Below, piece by piece: positions 44,864 through 57,710 of a stretch of 64,000 bases of DNA. Under the pieces are notes generated by a model. It made no database searches. It was given only the letters and a program-made list of their open reading frames with translations, and was not told where the DNA came from. The first letter of the stretch is position 1; every line of letters starts with the position of its first letter. Source of the stretch: Lumbricus terrestris (taxonomy: Eukaryota > Annelida > Clitellata > Crassiclitellata > Lumbricidae); contig OX457037.1 in the NCBI GenBank assembly GCA_949752735.1, positions 19,883,039 to 19,947,038 on the forward strand, written 5' to 3'. Made by a program: the position numbers and the translations under genes.

Positions 44864-46141
44864 CAGTGGCGTAGCTACCATGTGTGCAATGTGTGCAAAG
44901 CACACGGGCCCACGACCTCCAGGGGCCCACAAAAATTGTTGAATTATTAACCTAACCTAATTAGTAATTCATACCATTTTGTGAATAAATGTAGTTTCTG
45001 TGAACGCACTAACCATGTATTACACCATTAAATTGCAAGATGATATTGTTGTGTGTAAACAACAATATATAAGAATAGGTCTAACACAGCAGTTTTAAGT
45101 TGAGAACGTGAAATGAATCATATCGACATAATTAAGATTTTCATATCGCTCATTCGCTTTCCTATGAAAGGGTAAGGGCGTGCCTATATGCTGTCTTGGA
45201 TAGGTGTGATAATTACATAATATGTATAAAAAATATGTTCGTCTATCTGTCAGGCTCGAGTATTGTAATTAAACGGGGCACCGCAGAAACCTCATACTTG
45301 TCACAGGCATGCTTGTGTAATTCGGTCATTTTCTATAGATAATAATTTATGGTAGCGGGATTCACCTAGCTGACATCTCCCTCAACCAGGATGATAATTT
45401 CTGGTGGTGTTAGGTGGTTCAACCTTCGCTAGTCTTTATTAGGGTCACATAGTCAACCTAAGTCTTTTTTTCGCCATTCACAACCTAACTCCACGTCGAT
45501 CGTAGTCTGACCCCCGTTACTTTTCTACAATTCTCATACTCCTCTAAACTCCTTGCAGCTCTCACTCCAAAATGAGGGAAACACAAAATTGAGCACGTGT
45601 GGATCAGGGTCTTAGGGCATCACGTATTTGCCCCTATTTCGCAATTGCGGGGAATATTGCTAAACTTATTTTTAGGTAGGCCTAGCCTACTATGGAAAAT
45701 TGATGATTGTTTTTTATGTGCAAATTGCCAAGCATGGATCAGAATTGATAAATGATTGACATTTTTTATGAAGAAAAAGCTAGAAAATACTCTATGACGC
45801 CATGACACTGTTTTATGTTAGCCTACTAGTTGACCTACTAATAGTAGGCCTAAGTGGATGAGTCTGCAACGTTATATATTTTAAATTCGACTGAGAAATC
45901 ACTGCAATTAATAGAACACTTTAAGTTATATATCTCATTCGTGCGGCATTCATGTTTATTCTGTGATCACATATTGTTGCATATGATAGGCATAATAGCC
46001 TAATAGTTAATGCCATTGATTAGTTTTGGTGATCTTGATTGCACGAACGCAAAAAATTCACGATATAGGCCTTAAAAGGCCAAACAGGGGCCCATACAGG
46101 ACATCTGCACACGGGCCCATGAAAAGCTAGCTACGCCACTG
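44864..46141. mobile_element. 1278-bp hAT element with perfect TSD
   Basis: The ends are CAGTGGCGTAGCTA and TAGCTACGCCACTG. ATCATAAC flanks both sides (44856-44863 and 46142-46149). CACACGGGCCCA blocks are subterminal at both ends. No transposase. It lies inside the TTAA element. Confidence 0.94.
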
Positions 46142-46397
46142 ATCATAACCTATAATACACCAATGGATTCAGCATTCATTTCTGCACAAATGGTATATTT
46201 AGGTTTTGAAAATATGAATGCACCTCGAAATTATGATTTTTTTACCATGGGTACCCCTTGACTCCACAAAAACGTACACTTACGCATAGGGAATATATTA
46301 GATTCTGCGTGTTTAAATGTGATTTATATATACAAGAATAGTTTACATATAATAAAGTCCAATGTTCAACTATAAAAACTGGTAATATTAAGTAGAC

Positions 46398-47438
46398 CAG
46401 GGGTGTCAAAGCTTTTTTTAGTGGCGGGCCAGTGTGAACATCTTCCAACAAGTGGCGGGCCAGTGTAAATGTAATCGGATTTTTATATATGCCTAGCGGA
46501 TGTCTTATGACCTCGACCCTGAGGGTGAGATCCTTCACCACCGCTCGCCCGTTTAAATGGATGCAACGCCATTTAGGTCCCCGTGGACGGACCGTGCTAG
46601 CCCAAGAATTTGAATATCTGAAATAGCCACCTTCGGGAATCGAACCGCGGCCCGCACGCTCTCTTCCACCGACGCACGGCCGCCAGCTCTCTGACCGATG
46701 TAGCTAACGTGTGAACATCTTCCAACAAATGAGCAAAATTGGGCAGTGATCTGATCCAAATATCGCGAAAAGATCTTGATTCAATGTCCACTTTCGCTTC
46801 TTGTTAAATGTTGACAACATTTTAAATATTATAAGACTTATATAGCCTAAGTGTTTCGTAACTTTCATAATTTTGTCAACAGACAACCAAGGACTTTCTA
46901 TACATAGGACCGGTTTCTTCTTCTTTAACTGCTTTGTACAAGTTTTCGGGCGATAATCGGAGTTCCGGAAAATTTCACATCTTGTTTACAGAACAAAAGC
47001 ATTCAATTAATCAGGCTACATCTATGAAAGCAGATTGACGAATAATTATGTTTGCAAAATAAAATAATGTCTTTGGAGATTCAAAGCATGGTTCTTAGCG
47101 TTAGAAACGGAATTTTAAGTGGGGCGCCATCTGTCGTTGAGTGTGAAATCATGACCACAGAATGTTCACAACTCACAAGTAACCTATCCTCTAATATAAG
47201 ACAGAATCCTTGAGAGACAACCAACCGGAAACCATAGATACACAGTATACACAGCTGTGCGTCTGAGCAATAGTGACGTCAGTAAGAAAAAACATCCATG
47301 TATTTGGCGCCGACTGTAAAATATAAAAATTTGAATTTTTATCCTATAAATTTGTAATCTTCAAAGAAGGCTCCGCGGGCCAGAAAAAAATCGTCGGCGG
47401 GCCAAAAATGGCCCGCGGCCAGCTCTTTGACACCCCTG
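46398..47438. mobile_element. 1041-bp hAT-like element (CAGGGGTGTCAAAG termini)
   Basis: CAGGGGTGTCAAAG and CTTTGACACCCCTG are perfect 14-bp inverted ends. GGCGGGCCA blocks are subterminal at both sides. The 8-bp flanks do not match, so the duplication has decayed. A SINE is inserted at 46451. Confidence 0.85.
46451..46708 (-). mobile_element. tRNA-derived SINE with 19-bp target duplication
   Basis: On the minus strand the head TAGCTACATCGGTCAGAGAG (A box) and GGTTCGATTCC (B box) stand at tRNA spacing. GTGTGAACATCTTCCAACA is present intact on both sides (46432-46450 and 46709-46727), the mark of target-primed insertion. Confidence 0.88.
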
Positions 47439-48429
47439 CTCTACAGCTACCTAAAACGTCAAAATTTTATTCCAACCGGAACACGTTCGATTTGGGAAAA
47501 CCTGGGGTGGGGTGGATACCCCCACCCTTGGTAGCCCGAGGGTTAACCAAACCTATCAGCAGATTCTAATGGGGAAGAAATTGTTCAGAATATAGTTTCC
47601 ACTTTAGGCTAATAGTTAAAAAGCCAATTATAAAAATTGTGTCTGAACTACAGATGAAGTCGCAGGGCATCTCTAGATTCACACTTGATAGGTTATAATA
47701 GTCTACGTTTCTTTTATATAGCAAGAATAATGCGCAGATTCACTCATGGGAGCATCATTGTAGGCTGTATAAAAACATATACATTCACGTAATAAAGTTA
47801 TTTAAGCAAGAATATTCGACTGACTGTTAATGCTTTTGTGATTTCAGTTGATGTTATAACATTTTTATCAAACTACCGCGGAACACCAGGTCGACGCACG
47901 CGGAACCCAAGGTTTCCGCGGAACCCAAAGGTTCCGCGAAACCCCGGTTGAAAATCAATGAATACTATGGGTAAGCAACTTGCCCAAGGTCGCTCCAGTG
48001 TTGAAAAGTCAGCTTAAATAGTCAAATAGGCCTCTTATATTATTATACTCAGGCCTGTAGTCATTCATTACACTGTGTCTCCGATAAAGTAGAACACACA
48101 ATAAAGTGTCATAACTCGGTCAAACCTTTTAGGATCTGTCTTAAATTTTAAACACAACAACAGTGGCCATATTTACACGAGACCCTAAAACCGATTAGAA
48201 ATATTCGCAAGGTTGTCAAATATATGAGCATTTCAGATGCAGCACCTCCGGGGGAAAACGCATCATATACTCACCTCCCGAAAAGTAGGGTATACGCGGG
48301 TAAAAAGCAGAGTACACCGTACACGCTAGTAAATCAGGTGCACGTGGCTGTTCAAGGTGTTTTTTGGGCCGGATGACTAAAAAAGATGTCGTCGGAAAAT
48401 TTTCTCCCGGCCAGCGTGTACTCACCTCA

Positions 48430-48880
48430 AAATTTACCAGTACAGACCTGCCTATATTTATTGAAGTCTTAAGCCACCCTTATCAGCACTGAAAAAGTAC
48501 AGCTATTTTGTTAAGAGGACGGCTTAAAATTATAGCATTGCAATGTGGAAATTCAAAATGTTTCTGGTGGGGAGTGGGCACATACCCTCCCCACACATGC
48601 TTTTTATCACTATGCTTACTGAAATAATTCAGCTATTTTGCTAAAATGACATCTTAGAAAGGTGCCATTACAACGTGAAAATTCAACACGAAATTATTAT
48701 TGTAAGTTTAGCATTGTGTAGTGTATTTATTGAAGTCTTAGGCCACTTTCATCAGCACTGAAAGTACAGCTTTTTTGGTAAGATGACAGCCTAAAATGCT
48801 ACCATTGCAATTTGAAAATTCAAAAATGTTTCTGGTGGGAGGGGCACACCCCCTCCTCACCTCTCCCTCTCCCCTCTCGG
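48430..48880. repeat. Direct repeats of about 130 bp
   Basis: TATTTATTGAAGTCTTA...CATCAGCACTGAAA...TTTCTGGTGGG occurs at about 48458-48590 and again at 48723-48845, with a partial middle copy near 48605-48690. Confidence 0.8.
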
Positions 48881-48890
48881 CGCTGGGCGC

Positions 48891-50009
48891 CATGGGCGCC
48901 CGCACATAGGGGCAAGGGGGCACTTGCCCCCTGGAAAATGGACACCTATGTTTTTTTAATACTACTTTTGAATATTTAGCAAATTTCTTTACATTAATGC
49001 ACCAATGATACGAATGATACAGACAGTGAAAGTCAGGAATCTACGTTTAGAGATATCTATAGAAATAAACATGCTTTTATAACTTTCTGCCACGCATGTT
49101 CAAGCTCTTTCTAAAAACTGTAACAATGACTATCGGCTTTCAACCCTCCAGCGGGCGACCATGCAAACAGCAGACCTATCGATTATGGCCTACTTGAGTG
49201 GAATCCAGCTGCAGTGCAAATAATCACAACTGCAAAAAATGAAATACTAATGCAAATGTTTGAAATTTCTCAAAGTACACTGAAATTACATCAGAGAGAT
49301 CTGCTTATTCTCTAGCATTGTAAATATATAAACCAAGCCTGCTGTAAGCCAGGTTCCATGTTTTTCTTTTTTGCAAGCTGCCAGTACAGAATCCAGGAGG
49401 TCAAACTGCAGATAAACTTGGATAAGAGCTCTGGTCATCACGCCTCGGGATTTATACCCAAAACTGACAGAGATCTGTTCAAAAGAATAGATACCCACAC
49501 TCATCTGATACTCGGATCCTTCACCTTCTTCAACGACTCCCGCATTAACAGCTACTCTGGCCCACTGGCTACCAGACTCGGACTTCTTTCTGACTACTCT
49601 TTGGAGTAGGCTTCTGACTCGATGCAGCACATGTGAAAAAGCTGGTGCACTGCGATTGGCTTTCGAGTTGCGCTTTAGAAGCAGCTAGAGGAGCACTTGC
49701 CCCTTGAAAACTGACACCCATTTTTGTTAATTTACTCATTCGCTTATTCTGTGGACTTATATAGCGCACCTTTAAGAAACTACTTTCTAACATCTAGTTT
49801 TTTATTTTTAACAAATTTCTATGGAAACTCTCCGTATTAAAAATTATACACAAAATGAAACTCTGAAATTTGCATAAGACAGCTCTTTGAAAAATACCCG
49901 TATTCTTAATTTCCAGCTTTGCATTTTTCAAGCTCTTGCTACCAAAATATTTAACCGCGACTATCGTAAAAATTTTGCCCCCCTGGAAAAATTTCTGCGG
50001 GCGCCCATG
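48891..50009. mobile_element. 1.1 kb composite hAT element with perfect TSD
   Basis: The ends are CATGGGCGCCCGCA and TGCGGGCGCCCATG. CTGGGCGC is duplicated at 48883-48890 and 50010-50017. The interior repeats the same core twice (GCACTTGCCCCCTGGAAAAT near 48930 and GCACTTGCCCCTTGAAAACT near 49695). A second end-like motif, CAGCGGGCGACCATG, lies at 49151. It looks like two MITE copies fused into one transposed unit. Confidence 0.9.
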
Positions 50010-50017
50010 CTGGGCGC

Positions 50018-51388
50018 CTCGGTTTCCGTTCGTCAGACGCTCGATTGCCCACCCCAATCTGGATTTCACCCCCAGAGGATATATGGACTAGAATAAGCAC
50101 TGGTAATTAGGGTGCTCCAGATTGTAATGCATTTTCAAAAAGTTTCTCAAAGTCCTGCTCCCCGGCAATTTTCCCATTCCATTCATCATTTTGTTCAACT
50201 GTACCAATTTTCAGACCAATTGAAAAAGGTTAAGCCTTGCCACCGGCATAAAAACTTTACAATACGAAAAGACATAGGAATTTTCTTTAAAATCGGCAAT
50301 TTGTAAACCATGACGGGAATTGGTGGGAAAATTTAATTTTTTCCTGATGATTAGCTTCTTTTACAAGCTTTTGTATGTGCCTGACAATATTTATTATGAG
50401 AAATATTAGGTGCACAGGGTGCAGTATGAGAATTATAGAAAATAGCCGCATGTGATCAGACGTTGATTTGTATGGAGTTGCGTTGTGCAATGAAAACTTT
50501 ACTGTTGATCTTAAGAACGACTATGGGGTTGAATCTCAAATCAGGAAATTCTCGCATGCACTGACTGGTTATTAGATTGTTTAATGAACATGGATGAACT
50601 ATTTTTGAGAAGTGATGACAAGCTACATGGCTTGTTGGGGGCCAATTGTTGCATTGCCAGACAACGAAACTTCTATAAAAGGAGATATTCTGCGTTTGTT
50701 CGTTTATCTGAAACGATCTAGGCCTAAATGTTTATGTTACTGGAACGATTCCAGAAGCAGTGAAAAGCAATTAAATAAATTTGGGGTTGTCGAACAACGA
50801 AAGAAGAAGGTCATGGGCAATATTCTGAATCTCTACGATAATTATAGCGTCATGTTTGCACGTTCAGTGTCTTTTTGCCAAAGCTTGACTCTTAGCGGTG
50901 TATGCTGCGGATGCACATTTAGATTGTCTGCAGTTCTGGACTGATCTCAACACGACTGATTCAAATGTTGCAGGAGATGCCGTTAGGAACTACTGTCCTT
51001 AGACTTTTATGATATCTTGCAGAAGAAATTGTGCCATTCGCATTGATCTTGAACTTGGATTAGGAATCCAAAAACCCACATATCGCTCACCAACAGTACT
51101 TCTGACAGTGAGACAAACAGAACCACTGGAAACCCAATTTCAGTAGGCTGTTTCCGCAGTTGAATGCATCTTCAAAACTGATTCATTTGATTAGCAAAAT
51201 GGCAGTGCTTATTGTTCAACCTACTTAATATTGCAACTGATTGACTCAGTTCAGGCTACTACCAGCACAGTGGAAAGCTCTTGACGATTTATAACAAGCA
51301 GCACTACTAGGCTATATGTCTATTTTTTGTTAGTGAATGGAAAAAGCGATGAAACTAATACCAGACTTTGTAAATATAGTCATAAAGG
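50018..51388. other. Gene-free stretch with one coding-like frame
   Basis: The segment 50390-50570 resembles the core of the 44864-46141 family. A plus frame at 50612-50944 (KRSRPKCLCYWNDSR...) has no family match and no splice support. Confidence 0.35.
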
Positions 51389-51683
51389 CAGTGGCGGCGC
51401 CAGGATTTCAGTTTCGGGGGGCTGAAGCCTCAACCGAAATCTTACAAAAAATTTTCGTTTTCGCCGCCAATATTTCTGACGACCTTTTTTTTTTAGTCAT
51501 CGACCGAAATCTCGTGAAAAATTTCTATTTTTCCGCCAAAATTTCTGACGACTTTTTTTTTTTAGTCGTCAGCCCAGAATTGTGTATATTTCACTGTAAA
51601 AAATTTCGAATGGCCCTTTTTTCAGGGGTCTGAGCCTCTTGTAGGGGGGCTTAGCCCCCAGGCCCCACCTAGCGCCGCCACAG
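51389..51683. mobile_element. 295-bp hAT MITE (CAGTGGCGGCG family) with perfect TSD
   Basis: Starts CAGTGGCGGCGCCAGG, ends GCGCCGCCACAG (one mismatch from the inverse). CATAAAGG is duplicated at 51381-51388 and 51684-51691. Two internal TTTTAGTC hairpin-like blocks. Confidence 0.93.
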
Positions 51684-52380
51684 CATAAAGGATGAATATC
51701 AACGATAGTGTACTCTAGTCTACAGGTCGTTGAAGCTCATCGACACAGATTCCGAGATGTTAAGCACTGAGAAAACTCTTGAAGTTGAAGCAGTACACGT
51801 AAGATCTGTATAGACCTACGGTCTGTGGAACTGAGAGTGAAATTGCAGTAGCAGTGTGTGGATAGAGTTAGCCTACATTTGTCTGTTTATATTAGAGTCA
51901 TGTTCTGACCAATAAAATAATAAACACATGCTAGTTTTTTCATGTATATACTTACATACCTGCAATTTGTATTTTCTACCAAAAATAGCAGTTATTGTTA
52001 AACTTCATCGTGCTGGTGGCAAGGCTTAACCTTAATGTAGGATCCTCAAATTTGTTTTTTTAGACTCATCTCTATGAGACGCATGGGAAAATATCCGGGG
52101 AGCTATGAATTTTCAACTTTTATTTTTTGGAGCTACTGGTAATAGTATATTTTTGTTTGCTGAGATTAGTTAAACCAGATGACTGATGACTAAAAAAGTC
52201 ATCAGATATTTTCTGGCAAAGATCACCGAAAACGTGACCCCCTTTGAAAAGTTCTGAATCCCCCCTGCATATAGGCTTTATCTGTATCCGGTGCCATCGG
52301 ACCCCTCAAAGTCGACCGGTTGATGTGTCGGAACATGTTGGAAGTGTTGGTCAACCCCAGTCCAAAAGGAGTTATGCCTG

Positions 52381-52603
52381 TGGGGCGCGGTGGAGTAGTG
52401 GACCTAGTGGTGGCGTCGTTGCCTTGAAGCCGGAAGGTTCGAGGTTCGAATCCACCTCACGTCGTCGGAGTAGGGACCTTTGGCAAGTCCCTCACTCGCA
52501 ATTGTTCAGCGCTTCGGCGTGAAACTCCGATGCAGTGTCCGCTCTGCAGTCGGGAGCGCCTCTGAGTAGAGAGCTTGAAGTGGCGCTATAACAAGTGCGC
52601 ATA
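52381..52603 (+). mobile_element. tRNA-derived SINE, L2-tailed family
   Basis: Head GGGGCGCGGTGGAGTAGTGG, box B GGTTCGAATCC, then a 3' tail GGGAGCGCCTCTGAGTAGAG and GGCGCTATAACAAGTGC, nearly the same as the LINE 3' end at 10225-10285. Confidence 0.85.
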
Positions 52604-53082
52604 CATACCCGAGTCGGTGGGTCCTCGAACAGCTCTGACAGATGTGGGTTAGCAACGAATTACTTTCAACAATCCAACTTCTATTTATGTAGCCTAAAGG
52701 ATTATTTTCCTCTATTCAACCTTTTTAAACACTTTTAAAAGCAGAGAATAATTGTTATCAATCCAACTTCCATTTACGCGGATTATTATTTTCATATATA
52801 CATAGGCTACTTTTTTGGAGCAGGGAATTTTGCTCATCAATACGGTAGAAACCACATAATGCGTTTTATATAATTCCCATAATAATTATATCTCAACTTG
52901 AAGCAACACTTTACTGTTTGTCATCATAGAGCAAATTAGCGACCTAAATTATGGTTGTCTGTCCCAGTTGTAGATAACTAGGTAGTATAGCCTACGTTGC
53001 TGATAATTCGTAGACAATATCATTCAGAGGTATTAGCCTATATATTATTATGAACAATCTTTGACACAACATTTTCTCACGT

Positions 53083-53300
53083 ACGGCATGCGGCCGCGTG
53101 TTTGAGACCACTGGATTATAAGTTTATGCCGTTCTATTTGTTTCTTACTGATTCGAAGGTTTTCATTGTTCAGTGGTTCCCTCAATGGCAACACTGACCA
53201 ACCTAATTACTCGATGGTAGTAGAAAACAAAGGTTATCGTTAGGCAATATACAACACTAGCACAACTAAGACAACAAAGATAACAGAATAGACTAGACAA
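53083..53300 (+). repeat. Dispersed repeat, copy also at 62020-62180
   Basis: Shared blocks include TATAAGT-TATGCCGTT, AATGGCAACAC and CGATGGTAG-AGAAAACAAA. Family unknown. Confidence 0.7.
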
Positions 53301-54004
53301 ATATGACCACAAAAACGGGAACATACATGTATTTTTCGCTACCTAAGTGCATACTTATTCTTGATTGATCTGTTTTCATTAATGAACCAAGTGCGGTTGT
53401 GACAGTTACAGCTTTGGCGCATAGGCCTATGCATTGTGATATACGCTACGAATGCTTTCTTTCATGACAAACGCACATCTGTTACGTAACAGTAGGTCTA
53501 CGCTGGTTGTTGACATGCATGGTGGCTGTTTGAACTCCGCAGCTGTCTGTATCCTTGCACTGCCAGTTCCAGACCTGGCCAAAGCAGGAGGGCAACGCGA
53601 ATCATCTTTGTTGTATCACAAAAATGATTGGCAGAAAATACTACTATAATATAGTATAATTATAGCCCACGGACTACTGAAATGCTTGGGAATTTGAGCA
53701 GTAACTGTTGTTGCATGCTGTAAACAGAAATTGATTGTCGTCTATGCTCTCATCGCAAAACCTCTGTAGTACGTCTGTATGGTATAAACTCTAGGCCTAC
53801 CTATAGGACATCGAGTCTAACAGAATAGGAGCACGTGAAAGCACAGCTGGAGGCGTGCTCTGAAGCCCAGGAGCCACAGACAGTCATAGAGAGCAAAAAG
53901 AAAGGATGCCACGGAGGACGAAGCTGTGTAAAGAGACGAGACGTTCTGGATGGATAAAACAGAGAGAATGAAGGTCGAAGGGGACACAATGATAGGATCA
54001 CCTT

Positions 54005-54372
54005 GTCACCTTGTCACCTTGTGCTATCAGCTCGTAGAGCTCTAGCGATCATCCTGATACACATTCTCCATTGTTCTCTGTTCGCAGACAAATCCCTCAG
54101 TTCTTCCAAATTCATGCGAGTTATGTCGTGTATCTCGTCCATCCATTTCATCCTTGGTCTGCCGAGTCTTCTCCTTCCCTCACCACAAGCCAGCATCATT
54201 TCTTTCTCCAAACCATCAGATCGCATTACATGCCCGAAGAATCTTAGCTTCAATCTTGTCGCGAGTTGTTTTAACGACTCTTCGTTTTCCAATCCTATCT
54301 CCATTCTTATAGATTCGTTCGTTCTTTTCTCTGTCCAAGATATTCTCAACATCTTCCTCCAAATCCACATTT
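54005..54372 (-). pseudogene. RTE-type LINE C-terminal fragment
   Basis: The frame reads KLRFFGHVMRSDGLEK, then GEGRRRLGRPRMKWMDEI and NREQWRMCIRMI, the typical RTE C-terminus. No RT core is attached. Confidence 0.82.
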
Positions 54373-54453
54373 CACATGCGTTAATATGATAGGATAAGCG
54401 TATTAAACAATAACCATGGAGGAACGTGAAGGATGAAGAGTGACAAGCAATGA

Positions 54454-54538
54454 ATGAACGAATGAATGAATGAATGAATGAATGAACGAATGAATGAACG
54501 AACTAACGAATGAATGAATGAATGCATGAATGAATGAT
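54454..54538. repeat. (GAAT)n/(GAAC)n microsatellite
   Basis: About 20 tetranucleotide units with interruptions. Confidence 0.93.
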
Positions 54539-55385
54539 GACTGCTACTCAGGAAAATGTGAGGGAGCAGGCAGATAGGCGAAGGCAAGAACAGAGAGAGA
54601 TAGACCTGCCACAAAAGAACAAAGAAACGAACACGCGAACAACCATCGACGAATGGACTTGAAAGGAATGCAGGGAATGCTGTGAGAGGAAAACGACGAG
54701 AGAACGAATAGATCAGAAATTTTTATGAAGCGCATTCCGGAAATCCTTCAAGCATTAATTTTTATTGCTTGTGTCGTTGGTGGTTGAAAAGGCAAACGAA
54801 CGATCAATAGAGACAGCAAATTAGAAGAGACTAAATGACAGCCAATGAATAGACCGTGGATTTCGTACGTTTTTAATTCTAATCCAACAACAGCGCACAA
54901 TATCGACCGTAATATAACAAAGAGAAGCATTCGTAATTAACAGAACCGCTGTAACATCCTCGTGAAATCTTGCGTCCAGTAATTAGATTCGTGTGCTCAC
55001 TTGTCTATTATACACAGCAGCCTAGGCTGCTGTTGAGTGGCTCTGCGTGAACTGCAAAAGCTAAATAAATAAATATTATACACAATCTTGATTTAATTAA
55101 ATTACTCTTACAACATGTAATGTCCTGTTTTCGTAATCTACGATGTTCTAGCGAATTGTAAGGTATGTTCGTAGCTGCAATCTCCTAATTTCGAGGGTAA
55201 ACTCTAAAACAAAGCTCGGGGCACCAGCTTGTCCAGGAGCGCTGCATCGTGTCAACGGAGTTAACCGCTGGTGCCATGCACGAGAAGATCCGAGTCCCCG
55301 TTATTTAGGTGTAAACGGACACGGCGCACAATGAATTGAGTGCAGTGCATATAAAATTGTCCATTTAATACCTAATAAATTGGTC

Positions 55386-55411
55386 ATTATTTATTTATTT
55401 ATTTATTTATT
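55386..55411. repeat. (TTTA)n microsatellite
   Basis: Six perfect units. Confidence 0.9.
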
Positions 55412-55774
55412 ACCCGTGGATAACCATGTTCTACAGCGATACTTTATATAGCGCTCCTTTATACAATCAACGTTAACTTAACAGCTTGCATGGAAGTAGT
55501 GGCAGTAGCGGAACTCGCAATCTATAAGAAGAGAGCATTGCCATCGAAACAAAGTGGTCATCCTGAAACAGAAAGAATGAAAGCAGCTATCAATTCTATT
55601 CAATCCCATTCTTTAACAGTGCAATGTATTGTAGGCCTATGATATTGCATGCTATTCCAATGCATTATCCTGCATTCTATTATACCGCATGTTAGACTAA
55701 GTATTGCGTTCTGTTGCACCTGAATTGTAGCGCAGTCCTTGTATATGGAAGAAACAGTAAAGAGAAGTAGGACG

Positions 55775-56016
55775 TTTTATTGCTGCCTCTTTTCTTCTCT
55801 GCCTTACTTTCGCTATCTTTAGGTCAATCTTTCTGGAATAAGTCACCTAGCAATCTCCGTAAATATACTTCTATGTCTTTCTATGCCACTCTTCCGCAAG
55901 TGTTTGAAAACCATTCTCTTTATTTATTGTGGTTATGTATCAGGTCGGGATCGCTTCAGGGGAGTTTCCATTGAAATGACTCTACAAATTAACGATTACG
56001 ATTACGATTCTTGTCC
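55775..56016 (+). pseudogene. LINE 3' fragment with (GATTAC)n tail
   Basis: A frame reading SFWNKSPSNLRKYTSM resembles a LINE Trp-Asn-x-x-Pro C-terminus. It ends in AACGATTACGATTACGATT. Same tail as the 38340-38815 fragment. Confidence 0.6.
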
Positions 56017-56396
56017 AAATGATTCCCTAAAATTGATTGTAAAATGAACAGAAGGACAGAAGAAACAGTAAAGAGAACTTAGAGAAGTAAGGCACAACAG
56101 TCTTACTTAAGGCCTTACAGGTTGACACACATTTAAATTGGATTCCTGTTAAACTTGCCATTACCTTCTACCACCGTATCATGCAATCCTATTGCGTTCT
56201 TATAAGTATGAATAGAGAAAGGAATTTATTATTATTATTACAATTATTGCTACTTCTACTACCACTTCCACTGCTACCTGCTTCTTCTGCTATTAGCCTA
56301 CTCCTATATTTTTTAATACTTCTACAGCTACTGCTACAAATGCTACTGTTATAATATTGCTGCTACCACTTTTACTACGCTTAGGCTCACTACAAT

Positions 56397-56397
<1 letters not shown>

Positions 56398-56481
<84 letters not shown>

Positions 56482-56527
56482 GCTACTGCTACTGCTACTG
56501 CTACTGCTACTGCTACTACTACCACTA

Positions 56528-56592
<65 letters not shown>

Positions 56593-56597
56593 CACTA

Positions 56598-56694
<97 letters not shown>

Positions 56695-56714
56695 CACTAC
56701 CACTACCGCTGCTG
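56398..56714. repeat. (CTA)n microsatellite
   Basis: About 105 trinucleotide units with CTG and CCA variants, just past the stop of the secreted-protein gene on the minus strand, so it may lie in its 3' UTR. Poly-Leu, Ser, Val and Thr frames are artefacts. Confidence 0.97.
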
Positions 56715-56781
56715 CTACTAGTTAATCTTGCCATGGATGCCCTGGCTAAGATGCATAGCTTACAAATCGATGGAAGCCATA

Positions 56782-57203
56782 TTATGGCATGACGTTTCCT
56801 CGCTTCATACGGAACCTGTAGTAAATGACCTCAACGGAACTGTTTTTCGTCGATATCCACGATGCCCCTGGACTGATTCCGGAGACAAATCCCCACGGAT
56901 TCGCTCCATTCGTTCCATACTCCGTTGCGCTCTCCCAGCTGGAATCGTCAAAGCGGACGTTCATCCATCCTTCCACGTAGGTGTTGGTAGCTTTCCACGT
57001 GTGATCCGTAACGAAGTGTGGATTAGACGCCAGTAGTCCACTCACGGAATCAGTGTTGGTGATCTTGACTGCAATCACGTCAGACGGCAGAGGGAGCCAG
57101 ACGCTATCCGAATGCGACCAATCAGCGGCGTTCGTTAGATTCGCTGCTTCACAGCCGTCGATGAACAGCTGGACCATGACGTTGTCTCCGGTTATGTTCA
57201 GAA
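56782..57203 (-). CDS. Secreted PAN/lectin-like protein, exon 3 (jelly-roll lectin-like domain)
   Basis: Starts after the acceptor CTTCCTTCTATGTAG, phase 1, and ends at TAA (56782-56784). It encodes NITGDNVMVQLFIDG, DWSHSDSVWLPL, VIAVKITNT, TDHTWKAT, RFDDSSWESATEYGTNG and NPWGFVSGISPGASWI. I recognise this layout as a beta-sandwich, galactose-binding-like domain common in secreted proteins of marine invertebrates (FDDSSW...NG...PWG...WIW). Ligand is presumably carbohydrate, by inference. The domain fills the C-terminal half of the protein. Confidence 0.82.
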
Positions 57204-57492
57204 CTACATAGAAGGAAGATAAAAAAAATTATAAAAAGCATATCACCACTGACGACGGTACATGGCAAATGGTGATGCTGTGGGTCGGGATAACGACGAT
57301 AATTATCTTTGTTGTCTCTCAGTATAGCTCGAACGTAGTCTTAGACTAATATTGCACATCTTCTTCGATAATCACACACCTATTAATACACTTCTTTAGT
57401 TCTTAGCCCTTCCCGTGCAGGTCTGCACATCGGGCAACGCACCTCCTCCACTACTCCCTGCCAATCGCCAGTTGTTTAGCCTCCTCCCATGA

Positions 57493-57710
57493 CATCGGTG
57501 GTGTGCAGTAGTGGTGGGTTCGGTGCCTTGGAGTCGGAGAGTTCCAGGTTCGAATCCACCTCAAGCTGCCGCATATAGAGACCTTGAGCAAGTTCTTCAC
57601 TGGCAATTGTTCATGCTCTTTGGCTTGTAACTCCCATGCATTGTCCGCGCTGTAGTCGGGAGCGCCTCTGAGTAGAGCGTTTGAAGAAGCGCTATGGTGA
57701 ATGCGATCAG
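57493..57710 (+). mobile_element. tRNA-derived SINE, L2-tailed family
   Basis: Box B GGTTCGAATCC and the tail GGGAGCGCCTCTGAGTAGAG-GCGCTATGGTGAATGC. It lies in intron 2 of the PAN/lectin-like gene. Confidence 0.83.

Larger units (their letters stand above)
44765..47542. mobile_element. piggyBac-like TTAA element, host of two nested insertions
   Basis: TTAA at 44761-44764 and 47543-47546 flanks inverted ends CCCTAAGGCTACCAAG and CTTGGTAGCCCGAGGG. Removing the hAT elements at 44864-46141 and 46398-47438 leaves an original of about 450 bp with no ORF. It is related to the partial copy at 24104. Confidence 0.85.

Noticed and set aside
48205..48440. Another TIR element around ACTCACCTC blocks
   Set aside because: Possible short inverted and direct matches, but no convincing termini or target duplication.
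56293..56734. Poly-Val, poly-Ser, poly-Leu and poly-Thr proteins
   Set aside because: All are translations of the (CTA)n microsatellite in different frames.
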